Origin: Phycisphaerales bacterium | GTDB taxonomy: Bacteria > Planctomycetota > Phycisphaerae > SM23-33 | Reading direction: 5' to 3' | Assembly: GCA_018644725.1 (NCBI GenBank) | Contig: JABGPZ010000094.1 | Span: 1-64,000 of the forward strand | DNA length: 64,000 nucleotides | The notes under the pieces: generated by a model | Told to the model about the DNA's origin: nothing | What the model saw: only the letters and a program-made list of their open reading frames with translations | Database searches by the model: none | Part shown: one piece after another, positions 39,214-47,823 of the stretch | Numbering within the stretch: position 1 is the first letter of the stretch | Layout: every line of letters begins with the position of its first letter | Translations under genes and position numbers: made by a program

Positions 39214-40602
39214 ATGCCCGAAACCCGATCCCCCGTTCATCAAGAGACCCACTCCGACGAAGCGCTCAACCGCGTCGTGCCGCACAACATCGAGGCCGAG
39301 GCCTGCGTGCTTGGCGCGATGATCCTCGAGCCCGTCGCGATTGACATCGTCGCCCAGAAACTCAAGAGCGAACACTTCCATCGACCCGCCCACCAGATTA
39401 TCTTCGACCGGCTGATCGACATGCGCGAGGCCTCCACGCAGATCGACCTCGTGTCGATGAAGGAAGAATTCTCGCGCTCCAAACAGCTCGAAACCATCGG
39501 CGGCATCGACTACCTCGTCGCGCTCGTCGACGGCGTGCCGGGCATTGGCAACGTTGAATATTACGCCGACATCGTCAAAGACAAATCCGCCCTGCGCGGA
39601 CTGATCTCCGTCGCGCGGGAGATCGTCACCGATGCCTACGACTCGGCCGACGATGCGGGCGATGTGCTCGAACGCGCCGAAAAGGCCGTCTTCGATCTCA
39701 CCGAGGACCGCGTCGGCGAAATCACCGAAGGCCTCAAGGGCGTGCTGCAGGACGTCTTCCGCAATATGGAAGAAAACGCCGGCAAGGCCATCACCGGCAT
39801 GGCCACCGGCTTTGCAAAACTCGATGACATGACCGGCGGTTTCCACGGCGAAGAGCTGCTCATCCTCGCCGCGCGTCCGTCGATGGGTAAAACTTCGATC
39901 CTGCTGAACATCGCCGAGCACATGGCCGTCGTCGAGAAAAAGCCCATCGCGTTCTTCAGCCTCGAAATGTCCTCCCAGCAGATCGCCCAGCGCCTGCTTG
40001 CGTCCAACGCGCAGTACGACCTGAAAAAACTTCGCCAGGCAGCGATCACGCCCGAGGAGTGGACCTCGCTGCAGAACGCGGCGAACGACCTCAACGACGC
40101 GCCGTTTTATATTGACGATTCGCCCGTGCTCACGCCGCTCCAGCTGCGCGCCAAGGCGCGGCGCATGAAGGCCCGCTTCGATATTCAGGTGATCTTCATC
40201 GATTATTTGCAGCTGATGAGCGGGTCCAAGCGCGGCAATCAGAGCGCGCGCCACGAGGAAGTCGGCGAGATTTCGCGCTCGATCAAGGCGCTTGCGCGTG
40301 AGCTGGACATTCCGATTTTGTGCGCCGCGCAGCTCAACCGTGGCCCGGCCGACCGCCCGACGCACACCCCGCGCATGAGTGACCTGCGTGAATCGGGCTC
40401 GCTCGAACAGGACGCCGACGTGGTCATGCTCCTCCACAACGAGGACTACTATCACCGCGGCGACGAGGAATATGTCAAGGAAGACGTCACGCGATTGATT
40501 ATCGAAAAGCAGCGTAACGGCCCGACCGGCGTGATCAAACTCGTCTTCCGCCCCGAGTGCACCAAATTCGAATCCGCCGCACCGGAATATATGGGGTACT
40601 AA
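39214..40602 (+). CDS. dnaB: Replicative DNA helicase DnaB (no intein)
   Basis: VVPHNIEAEACVLGAMIL; ARPSMGKTSILLNIA; IFIDYLQLMSG; uninterrupted at usual intein sites. Confidence 0.96.
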   Translation: MPETRSPVHQETHSDEALNRVVPHNIEAEACVLGAMILEPVAIDIVAQKLKSEHFHRPAHQIIFDRLIDMREASTQIDLVSMKEEFSRSKQLETIGGIDYLVALVDGVPGIGNVEYYADIVKDKSALRGLISVAREIVTDAYDSADDAGDVLERAEKAVFDLTEDRVGEITEGLKGVLQDVFRNMEENAGKAITGMATGFAKLDDMTGGFHGEELLILAARPSMGKTSILLNIAEHMAVVEKKPIAFFSLEMSSQQIAQRLLASNAQYDLKKLRQAAITPEEWTSLQNAANDLNDAPFYIDDSPVLTPLQLRAKARRMKARFDIQVIFIDYLQLMSGSKRGNQSARHEEVGEISRSIKALARELDIPILCAAQLNRGPADRPTHTPRMSDLRESGSLEQDADVVMLLHNEDYYHRGDEEYVKEDVTRLIIEKQRNGPTGVIKLVFRPECTKFESAAPEYMGY

Positions 40603-41738
40603 CGTGCGGCGAGGACGCCGGTGGTGAATCGTGCAAGGACTTCGTCGAGGTTCGCCGGCGGGGTCGCGAAATTGATGCGGACCGATTGATTGTCGCCGTA
40701 AAAACTGCCGAAGCCCGGCGCGAGTTTGTGTCGCACGAAATGTTTCGCCGGGTCATCAAGGCCGAGTTCGCGGCAGTCGATCCACGCGAGGTAGGTCGCC
40801 TCGGGTTCGATCATCGTCACGCCGTCCAGGCCGGCGACGGTTTCCATCACGCGGTCGCGATTGGTGCGCAGTTGTTCGATCAGCGCGACGCGCCACGGTT
40901 CGCCGTGTGCGTAGCCGGCTTCGGTCGCGACGTAGCCAAGCTGGTTGACTTGCGGCACGAGTCCGTCGTGGGTCGGTTCGAATCGTTTGCGCAGTGCGCC
41001 GTTTTCGACCACGGCGAACGAGCAGCCCAGCCCCGCGATGTTGAATGTTTTGCTCGCGGCGAGGAGCGTGATGGTACGGTCGGCGATCTCGGGAATCGCC
41101 GCGGCGATGGACGTGTGCGTCGCGGCCGGGTCGAGGACCAGGTCACAGTGAATCTCGTCGCTTACCAGCAGCAGGTCGTGGCGTGTGACGAATTCGGCGA
41201 CCTGTTGAAGCTCGGCGAGGGTATAGGCCCGGCCCGTGGGGTTCTGCGGATTGCACAGCACCAGCATGCCGGTTTGCGGCGTGACGGCGGCATCGAGCGC
41301 GTCGAAGTCCATCTCCCAGCGCTCTCCGCGCGTCATGTCGACGGTGACGGTTTTTCGGCCTTGGTTGGGTGCGCAGTGGTGGAACGGCGGATAGGCCGGC
41401 GTGGGGATCAGCACCTCTGCATCGGGTTCGAGCAGTGCCGTCGCGAGGTTCAGCGCCGTGACCAGGCCGGGCAGAAACACGAGCGATTTGGCGTTGACGT
41501 CCCACTTGTGGCGCGTCGCGAGGCGATCCAGAATGATCTCGACGAGTTGGTCGCGCGGCTTGGTATAGCCGAACACACCGTGGTCGATGGCGGCGCGGAG
41601 TGCGTCGAGCACACACGGCGGGCTGGCGAAGTCCATGTCGGCGATCCACACCGGCAGAACGTCCGGCGCGAAGGATTCATATTTCCAGCTGCCGGTGTCG
41701 CGGCGGTCAATTACGGTGGTGAAGTCGAAGTCAATCAT
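40599..41738 (-). CDS. MalY/PatB-family aminotransferase (cystathionine beta-lyase-like)
   Basis: VLPVWIADMDFASPPCVLDALR; LCNPQNPTGRAYT; PLP lysine region LLAASKTFNIAGL. Confidence 0.92.
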   Translation of the reverse strand: MIDFDFTTVIDRRDTGSWKYESFAPDVLPVWIADMDFASPPCVLDALRAAIDHGVFGYTKPRDQLVEIILDRLATRHKWDVNAKSLVFLPGLVTALNLATALLEPDAEVLIPTPAYPPFHHCAPNQGRKTVTVDMTRGERWEMDFDALDAAVTPQTGMLVLCNPQNPTGRAYTLAELQQVAEFVTRHDLLLVSDEIHCDLVLDPAATHTSIAAAIPEIADRTITLLAASKTFNIAGLGCSFAVVENGALRKRFEPTHDGLVPQVNQLGYVATEAGYAHGEPWRVALIEQLRTNRDRVMETVAGLDGVTMIEPEATYLAWIDCRELGLDDPAKHFVRHKLAPGFGSFYGDNQSVRINFATPPANLDEVLARFTTGVLAAR

Positions 41739-41779
41739 GGGCGCATTGTAGCGTGAGCGGCGCGGCGAATACAAGAAAA

Positions 41780-41808
41780 TTGATTTTGCCCTACCCTACG
41801 CCTATAAT
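41780..41808 (+). promoter_or_regulatory. Rubrerythrin promoter
   Basis: TTGATT-17 bp-TATAAT. Confidence 0.75.
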
Positions 41809-41846
41809 AACACTTCAAATTCACCATTTCTCACAAGGAGCCCATC

Positions 41847-42425
41847 ATGGCAGAACTGCAAGGTACCCAGACGCAGCAAAATCTTCTCAAGTCGTTCGCT
41901 GGCGAATCCCAGGCCCGCAACCGCTACACCTATTTTGCCGGGGTCGCCCGCAAGGAAGGGTTGCGCCAGATTTCCGAGATTTTCGAAGAGACCGCGAATC
42001 AGGAATCGGTTCACGCCAAGATGATGTTCAAGCACCTCCAGACGGGCGAAGGCCTCGAGATCACCGCGACCTATCCGGCCGGCACGATCGGCACGACGCT
42101 GGAAAACCTGACCGCGGCCGCCGGCGGCGAAAATGAAGAATGGACTGAACTCTATCCCGCGTTCGCAGCAACCGCCGAAGCCGAAGGCTTCCCCAAGGTC
42201 GCTGCAATGTACAAGGCCATCGCCGTGGCTGAAAAGCAGCACGAAGCACGGTATCGCAAACTCGCGGAAAACCTCGAAGCTGGCAAGGTCTTCGAGAAAG
42301 ACGGCGTGGTGACCTGGCGCTGCATCAACTGCGGCTATGTCCACGAAGCGCCCAAGGCCGCGGGAACGTGCCCGGCCTGCCTCCACCCGCAGGCACACTT
42401 CGAAGTTCTGGCGGCGAACTACTAA
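41847..42425 (+). CDS. Rubrerythrin
   Basis: [19 protein letters not shown] ... rubredoxin [23 protein letters not shown]. Confidence 0.96.
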   Translation: MAELQGTQTQQNLLKSFAGESQARNRYTYFAGVARKEGLRQISEIFEETANQESVHAKMMFKHLQTGEGLEITATYPAGTIGTTLENLTAAAGGENEEWTELYPAFAATAEAEGFPKVAAMYKAIAVAEKQHEARYRKLAENLEAGKVFEKDGVVTWRCINCGYVHEAPKAAGTCPACLHPQAHFEVLAANY

Positions 42426-42443
42426 ACACCGCGCAATACGCAA

Positions 42444-43259
42444 TCACACAGAGCGGCCTTCGGGTCGCTCTTTTTTTGTGTCACGGCAGGAGGCCTCTTC
42501 AGGTGGCATTAGAGAGTCTTGGGTTTCGGTAGAAGGCGAAACTGTGTGCCCGCGGCTTTCCAGGTCTTTCTCCCATTCTCGCTGATATTTGTCTGCGGAG
42601 TGTTTTCGATAGACAGGGTCGTGTGAGCGGCGGTGTGCTCGCAGGTCGAGTATGGTTTTTCCAATGGTAAGGAGACAGGCGGGAGCAACGGCGGAATGGA
42701 GAGAGAAAAGATGCTTCAGGAATAGTGCGACAAATGACCCCAGGACGATAGCGACCAAAAGCAACTTCACGCGGTCGCCAAAGATGCCGAGTATCATGAT
42801 GGGTGAAGTGGAGTGTCGTTCGCCACGCACAAACCAGTTCCAAATCAAAGAGAAGCCATGGCTGAGGAAAAGCAAGAAAAGCCATAGCATGCCGGAGAGG
42901 ATCGCAGCATCAGAAATGTCGACACTTTGCCCGTTACTTCTTGAGTCAACCATGTCGAGAGAGAAGATGAGTACAAAGATCCCCAATAGTCCCGAGATAA
43001 ATAAATGGGAAGCGAGAAACTGGGCTGCTAAAATAAAGGGGTTTTTGTTGAGAGCCGGGACAAGAAAATAGTTTGCAGAGAGAACCTTGATGAAAACAAA
43101 GCCGCCAACGAAGACAAGCTCCAGCCAGTAGAGAACCAGGATGCTTTCAATGCTGAAGCGCCCCGCTGCGGCCATTGCCAGCGGGAAGATGTTCACGAGA
43201 ATCAGCGGAAGAGAGGACCAGTCGAATCCGGCAGAGGTCTTTGGGGCGGGGGCGGTCAT
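42444..43259 (-). CDS. DUF6498-like multi-TM membrane protein
   Basis: LILVNIFPLAMAAAGRFSIESILVLYWLELVFVGGF; ATG overlaps the cca stop. Confidence 0.65.
   Translation of the reverse strand: MTAPAPKTSAGFDWSSLPLILVNIFPLAMAAAGRFSIESILVLYWLELVFVGGFVFIKVLSANYFLVPALNKNPFILAAQFLASHLFISGLLGIFVLIFSLDMVDSRSNGQSVDISDAAILSGMLWLFLLFLSHGFSLIWNWFVRGERHSTSPIMILGIFGDRVKLLLVAIVLGSFVALFLKHLFSLHSAVAPACLLTIGKTILDLRAHRRSHDPVYRKHSADKYQREWEKDLESRGHTVSPSTETQDSLMPPEEASCRDTKKERPEGRSV
42450..42477 (+). terminator. Rubrerythrin terminator
   Basis: AGAGCGGCC-TTCG-GGTCGCTCT-TTTTTT. Confidence 0.9.
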
Positions 43260-44485
43260 GGCAGGAGGCCTTGTTCGCTGGCGGCGGTGAGGAGGGTGTC
43301 AAGGTCGGCCGGTTCGATTTCGAGCTGGAGCGTGTAGAGCGTGCGCAGGAGCTTGCCGAGTTCGGGACTTTCGACCAGGTCGAAGCGGTCCATGGCCATC
43401 GCGCCGGTCAGCAGCGGCGGCGGGGAAATCTGCGCGGGGTCGAGCGTTGCGACGAACCCGTCGATGGCGTCGCACGTGGCATGGCGGCCGGTCTGGCATC
43501 GTTCGCGAATTTCCCACAGCGCACGAAGGGTGCTATAGCCCGGCCGCGCGAGGAGGCGTTTGCGCTCGGCGAGCGTGGGCCAGCTGAGGAACGTGGCCCA
43601 GCTGTCGCGATGTTCGCGCACGAGGCGCAGCAGGTCGCGGAAGTGGTTCGATGCGCCCCAGCGACGCAGCAGGCGGTTGGTGTCGGCCACGGGCAAGTCG
43701 CCCAGCAGCGCCAGGAAACAGAGCATGCTGTCGTCGTGTTCGGATGCCATGGCGACGCGTTTGAGCGCGGCGGTCCATGCCTGGTCTTCCAGCAGCTGCG
43801 CGGGGAGGACCTCCTTGGCCAGGTCCAGCTTTGCGAGCAGCTCCAGCGATGCCAGCGCCGTCGGCTTTGCGAGCATGTTCTCGATCTCGTCGAAAATCCG
43901 TTCGCCGGAAATGGTATTGATCTGCGGCGCGAATTGGATGACGGCTTTGCGCGTGGCCTCGTCGAGCGTGAAACTCAGCCGCGTGGCAAATCGCACGGCG
44001 CGCAGCAGGCGGAGATAGTCCTCGCCGAAGCGCTCGGCCGGTGTGCCGATGGTGCGGATGAGGCCGGCTTTGAGATCGATCTGGCCGTCGACATAGTCGA
44101 TCACCTTCTCCTCATCGGGGTCGTAGAACATGCCGTTGATGGTGAAGTCTCGCCGGAGGGCATCTTCGCGCGGGGACGAAAACGTCACGCCGTCGGGCCT
44201 GCGCCCGTCGGTGTAGCTCGCATCGGTGCGGAAGGTGGCGACCTCAATGTGCTGGCGGTGGTGAATGACCATCGCTACGCCGAACTTCGCGCCGACCATC
44301 AATACGCGCCGGAAGAGCGCCTCGACTTGCTCGGGCGTGGCGTCGGTGGCGATGTCATAGTCCTTCGGTTCGGTGGACAGAAGCATATCGCGCACGCATC
44401 CTCCGGCGAAGAAGGCCACATGGCCCGCGTCGCGAAGACGGTGGAGCACGAACAGTGCCGACGATTTGTCACAGCCGATTGCCAT
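43256..44485 (-). CDS. CCA tRNA nucleotidyltransferase / poly(A) polymerase family
   Basis: AFFAGGCVRDMLLSTEPKDYDIATDATPEQV; RRDFTINGMFYDP. Confidence 0.93.
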   Translation of the reverse strand: MAIGCDKSSALFVLHRLRDAGHVAFFAGGCVRDMLLSTEPKDYDIATDATPEQVEALFRRVLMVGAKFGVAMVIHHRQHIEVATFRTDASYTDGRRPDGVTFSSPREDALRRDFTINGMFYDPDEEKVIDYVDGQIDLKAGLIRTIGTPAERFGEDYLRLLRAVRFATRLSFTLDEATRKAVIQFAPQINTISGERIFDEIENMLAKPTALASLELLAKLDLAKEVLPAQLLEDQAWTAALKRVAMASEHDDSMLCFLALLGDLPVADTNRLLRRWGASNHFRDLLRLVREHRDSWATFLSWPTLAERKRLLARPGYSTLRALWEIRERCQTGRHATCDAIDGFVATLDPAQISPPPLLTGAMAMDRFDLVESPELGKLLRTLYTLQLEIEPADLDTLLTAASEQGLLP

Positions 44486-44638
44486 GGGGGTAGTATATCC
44501 AATTTTCCGCAGAATGCTATTGTAGAGTCCGGCAAGATTTACAATTGCTGAGGCGGTTACGTTCTGGCGGTTCGGCCGGCGACCCACGGCCGCGGGGCTT
44601 GGCCGCTGGATATTTCCAAAAGTGTCCCCGTAATTGCA

Positions 44639-44666
44639 TTGCGATTGGCGGGCTTTTATTTACAAT
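44639..44666 (+). promoter_or_regulatory. Sulfatase promoter
   Basis: TTGCGA-16 bp-TACAAT. Confidence 0.6.
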
Positions 44667-44708
44667 GGATCATTCGAAATCAATTCATATCCCTTCAAGG
44701 AGAATGCA

Positions 44709-46259
44709 ATGAAGCGTAGAACATTCATGAAAAACGTTGCCCTTACGACGGCCGCGGTGGCGGTTGGCTGCAACGACGTGACGGCCGAAAAGGCCACCGT
44801 CAAGCCCGCCCGCAAACCGAATATCATTTTCATCCTGGCCGACGACCTCGGCTATGCGGAACTCGGTTGCTATGGCCAGAAAAAAATCAAGACGCCCAAC
44901 ATCGACCGCCTCTGCAAAGCGGGCATGAAGTTCTCCGACGCGTACTCCGGCCACGCCGTTTGTGCGCCGAGTCGCTGCACGCTGATGACCGGCCTGCACA
45001 CCGGCCATAGTTATGTACGCGGCAATCTCGGCACGGCCTACGCTGGTCAGCTCGACCTTCCCCTCGACACCGTCACCGTCGCCAAGCTTCTCAAGCAGGT
45101 CGGCTATGCGACGGCGTGCTGCGGCAAGTGGGGCCTCGGCGGCCCGGGTACCGACGGTGTCCCCTGGAAGCAGGGCTTCGACGAATTCTTCGGCTACCTC
45201 GACCAGTGGCGCGCGCACACCTACTACTCGCCGTACCTCTATCACAACGAAAAGCAGGTCCCCCAGAAAAACGGCAAAGAGCTCATCTTGCACGAAAAGA
45301 TCAAGAGTCCGCTCAAAACCGAAAAGAGCTACTTCGACCGTTACGGCGGCAACGAGTATTGCACGACCGGCATGATTCGCACGGCGCTGAATTTCATCAA
45401 CACCAACAAAGAAGATCCCTTCTTCCTCTACTATGCCACGCCGATCCCGCACGTTTCGATCCAGGCGCCGCAGAAAGACTACAAGGAGTACAAGGGCAAG
45501 TTCAACGACAAACCCTATCTCGGGACCAAAGGCTATCTGCCGCATCCCCAGCCGCGCGCGGGCTATGCCGCGATGGTCTCGCACATGGACCGCAACGTCG
45601 GCAAGATCATGGACCTCGTGGCCGAGCTTGGCCTCGACGACAACACGCTGATCATCTTCACGTCCGACAACGGCCCGACCTTCAACGGCGGCAGCGACTC
45701 GACGTTCTTCGAGTCCACCCCGTTCCGCGGGCTGAAGTGCTCGCTGTGGGAAGGTGGCATCCGCGTTCCGTTCATCGCGACGTGGAAAGGCAAAATCAAG
45801 GCCGGCTCTTCGAGCGACCTGCCCGTTGCGCTGTGGGACATGATGCCGACCTTCCTCGACGCGATCGGCGAGACCGCCCTGATCCCCGAGGGAATCGACG
45901 GGCTGAGTATTCTGCCGACGCTGACGGGCAAGGGCACCCAGGAAATCCACGATCACCTGTATTGGGAGAGCGGCACGACCAAGGCCGTCCGCATGGGCGA
46001 GTGGAAGGGCTATAGCGTCGTCGAAAAGAAGACACAACAGCGACGACTCTATCTGTTCAATCTTGCGACCGACCCGAAGGAATCCAAAGACGTCGCCGAG
46101 GCGAATCCCAAGGTCGCCGCCAAAATCGCCAAGATTATGATCGAAGGCCGAACCGACTCGCCTTACTTCACCATGGGCAAGCCCTCGCCTGCGAAGGCCG
46201 AGTGGATGAAGAAAGCCAGGGCCCGCGCGAAACGACTCAAAAATGGCGAAAAACTCTAG
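44709..46259 (+). CDS. Arylsulfatase (formylglycine-type)
   Basis: NIIFILADDLGYAELGCYG; CAPSRCTLMTG FGly motif; KRRTFMK Tat-like N-terminus. Confidence 0.95.
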   Translation: MKRRTFMKNVALTTAAVAVGCNDVTAEKATVKPARKPNIIFILADDLGYAELGCYGQKKIKTPNIDRLCKAGMKFSDAYSGHAVCAPSRCTLMTGLHTGHSYVRGNLGTAYAGQLDLPLDTVTVAKLLKQVGYATACCGKWGLGGPGTDGVPWKQGFDEFFGYLDQWRAHTYYSPYLYHNEKQVPQKNGKELILHEKIKSPLKTEKSYFDRYGGNEYCTTGMIRTALNFINTNKEDPFFLYYATPIPHVSIQAPQKDYKEYKGKFNDKPYLGTKGYLPHPQPRAGYAAMVSHMDRNVGKIMDLVAELGLDDNTLIIFTSDNGPTFNGGSDSTFFESTPFRGLKCSLWEGGIRVPFIATWKGKIKAGSSSDLPVALWDMMPTFLDAIGETALIPEGIDGLSILPTLTGKGTQEIHDHLYWESGTTKAVRMGEWKGYSVVEKKTQQRRLYLFNLATDPKESKDVAEANPKVAAKIAKIMIEGRTDSPYFTMGKPSPAKAEWMKKARARAKRLKNGEKL

Positions 46260-46301
46260 GCCTCAGAACAAGCGCCAAGCATCGACATAGACTGCTTCGA
46301 C

Positions 46302-46339
46302 AACCGCCCGACCTGATCCCAGGTAGGGCGGTTTTTTTT
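46302..46339 (+). terminator. Sulfatase terminator (repeat copy 1)
   Basis: AACCGCCCgACCTG-ATCC-CAGGTaGGGCGGTT-TTTTTT. Confidence 0.88.
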
Positions 46340-46350
46340 GCAGGGAAGGG
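46306..46350 (+). repeat. ~45-bp direct repeat, copy 1
   Basis: GCCCGACCTGATCCCAGGTAGGGCGGTTTTTTTTGCAGGGAAGGG. Confidence 0.85.
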
Positions 46351-46388
46351 AGATTCTTGGATATTCGTTTGCATTCCATTGTGTTCTA

Positions 46389-46417
46389 TTGTATTCTTCC
46401 CGGATCAGGCCTACAAT
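46389..46417 (+). promoter_or_regulatory. TA module promoter with tandem repeats
   Basis: TTGTAT-17 bp-TACAAT; ATTGTGTTCT/ATTGTATTCT tandem repeat (46378-46397) overlaps the -35. Confidence 0.65.
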
Positions 46418-46438
46418 TGTGTGAGCCAAGGAGGCATC

Positions 46439-46678
46439 ATGTCCAAGACAGTCACATTGCGATTGAAGGAAGAGACGTACGAGAAATTCCGCGACATGGC
46501 GGCGGAAGACAATCGGCCGCTGTCGAATTTTATCGAGACGGCCGCGCTGCGTTTTATTCAGGAGCAGGAACATGCCGATGAATTTGAGATGGCGGAAATC
46601 CGTGAGAACGTCGGTCTCAATCGAAGCCTGACCAAGGGCCTGCGCGATGCCAAGGCAAAGCGAGGCCGCTTTGTCTGA
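46439..46678 (+). CDS. Ribbon-helix-helix antitoxin
   Basis: MSKTVTLRLKEETYEKFRDMAAEDNRPLSNFIETAALRFI; overlaps the toxin ORF. Confidence 0.8.
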   Translation: MSKTVTLRLKEETYEKFRDMAAEDNRPLSNFIETAALRFIQEQEHADEFEMAEIRENVGLNRSLTKGLRDAKAKRGRFV

Positions 46679-46952
46679 ATTTCGCCTGTTCGAGACCGAT
46701 GAGTTTTGCAAGGTATTCAAGAAATTGCCTGCCCAGGATCGGACGTTTCTGGAGAGTAAGCTTTCGTCATTTGTTACTCCACAGCTCAAGGCGGATCCAT
46801 TTTGGGGTGCCAACATCAAAAAATTGCGCGGCTATACGCCTGACACATGGCGGTATCGCATCGGAAAATTCCGGGTATTTTACATTGTCGACCAAGAGGA
46901 GAAGATTGTGTATCTTCTGACCATTAGCCACCGTAAAGACGCATACAGATAA
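46647..46952 (+). CDS. RelE/ParE-superfamily toxin
   Basis: FCKVFKKLPAQDRTFLESKL...NIKKLRGYTPDTWRYRIGKFRVFYIVDQEEKIVYLLTISHRKDAYR. Confidence 0.88.
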   Translation: MPRQSEAALSEFRLFETDEFCKVFKKLPAQDRTFLESKLSSFVTPQLKADPFWGANIKKLRGYTPDTWRYRIGKFRVFYIVDQEEKIVYLLTISHRKDAYR

Positions 46953-46974
46953 ATTATGAAAACCAGAAAAGCCA

Positions 46975-47020
46975 GCCCGACCTGATCCCAGGTAGGGCGG
47001 TTTTTTTTTGCCGGGAAGGG
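46975..47020 (+). repeat. ~45-bp direct repeat / terminator, copy 2
   Basis: GCCCGACCTGATCCCAGGTAGGGCGGTTTTTTTTTGCCGGGAAGGG, near-identical to 46306-46350. Confidence 0.85.
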
Positions 47021-47224
47021 GTGCGCGTTTGAAATGCGCCCACGGCCACGATTTGGAGTAGATATAGGAGCCGAAAAACGCGGCGTGTGATTTCGGCATG
47101 TTTTAAACGCCATTTAAGCGCCTGTCTATAGGGTCTTTGTGGGTGGAGGAAATCGAGAGAGCAAGATTGGTGTTTTAAATGAGAAATATGCTGGAAATAG
47201 GGGAAAACGAGCGAAATAAGGCAT

Positions 47225-47357
47225 AAAAAAAGCGACGGGGAAGGGAGAACCCCGTCGCAGGTGGAGAAGTTGTTTGCCTGAAGGGAGAAAAAGGCAAACA
47301 ACGCGGAGCCAATTGTGAGCCGATTTCTCGGCGAGTCAGATACGTTCATATCCGACT
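47225..47357 (-). ncRNA. Candidate four-hairpin sRNA with UUCUCC anti-SD loops
   Basis: Hairpins at 47334-47357, 47319-47332 (GCCGA-GAAA-TCGGC), 47269-47302 (11-bp stem), 47232-47258 (9-bp stem plus T7 terminator). Confidence 0.65.
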
Positions 47358-47363
47358 GAATTC

Positions 47364-47391
47364 ATTGTATCCCCACGCGGACAGGAATCAA
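47364..47391 (-). promoter_or_regulatory. Promoter of candidate sRNA
   Basis: On - strand TTGATT-16 bp-TACAAT; predicted start at 47357, the first base of hairpin 1. Confidence 0.65.
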
Positions 47392-47490
47392 GGCCATTTT
47401 TTCGATTTTTCTGACAAAACAGGGAGTTGCGGAACATGGTGCCCAAAAGAAACAGGTGGTCCGCAAGGGGAGGCATGAGCCATAAAAAAA

Positions 47491-47512
47491 GCACTCGTGG
47501 TGACGAGTGCTT
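47491..47512 (-). terminator. Terminator downstream of tRNA-Arg
   Basis: On - strand AGCACTCGT-CACC-ACGAGTGCT followed by a T-run. Confidence 0.85.
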
Positions 47513-47514
47513 CG

Positions 47515-47588
<74 letters not shown>

Positions 47589-47752
47589 GTTTCCCCAATG
47601 GGGACGAGGATTATACAGGGCTGGCGCGGAAATTCAAGGGGGATTTTCGAGAAAACCGAAAATTTTCAAATCTGCGGGAACCGAGGACAACTTCCCCGGC
47701 GAGGTCGAGATGGCAACCGGCGGGACGATTGCGGGGGTGGAATTTTTGGGGA

Positions 47753-47781
47753 TTGCCAAACCGGTGCGAATCGGGGATAAT
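47753..47781 (+). promoter_or_regulatory. proA promoter
   Basis: TTGCCA-17 bp-GATAAT. Confidence 0.55.
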
Positions 47782-47823
47782 AACATAAGAATTCGACACA
47801 TCTTCCTTCTGGAGAGCTATCCA

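Noticed and set aside
39214-40602. Intein in DnaB
   Set aside because: Walker A and DnaB motif regions are uninterrupted and no splicing motifs are present
47232-47302. Twin hairpins read on the + strand as a CsrA-sponge RNA (AAGGGAGAA loops with GGA)
   Set aside because: Promoter and T-run terminator are only coherent on the - strand, so the anti-SD sRNA interpretation is preferred
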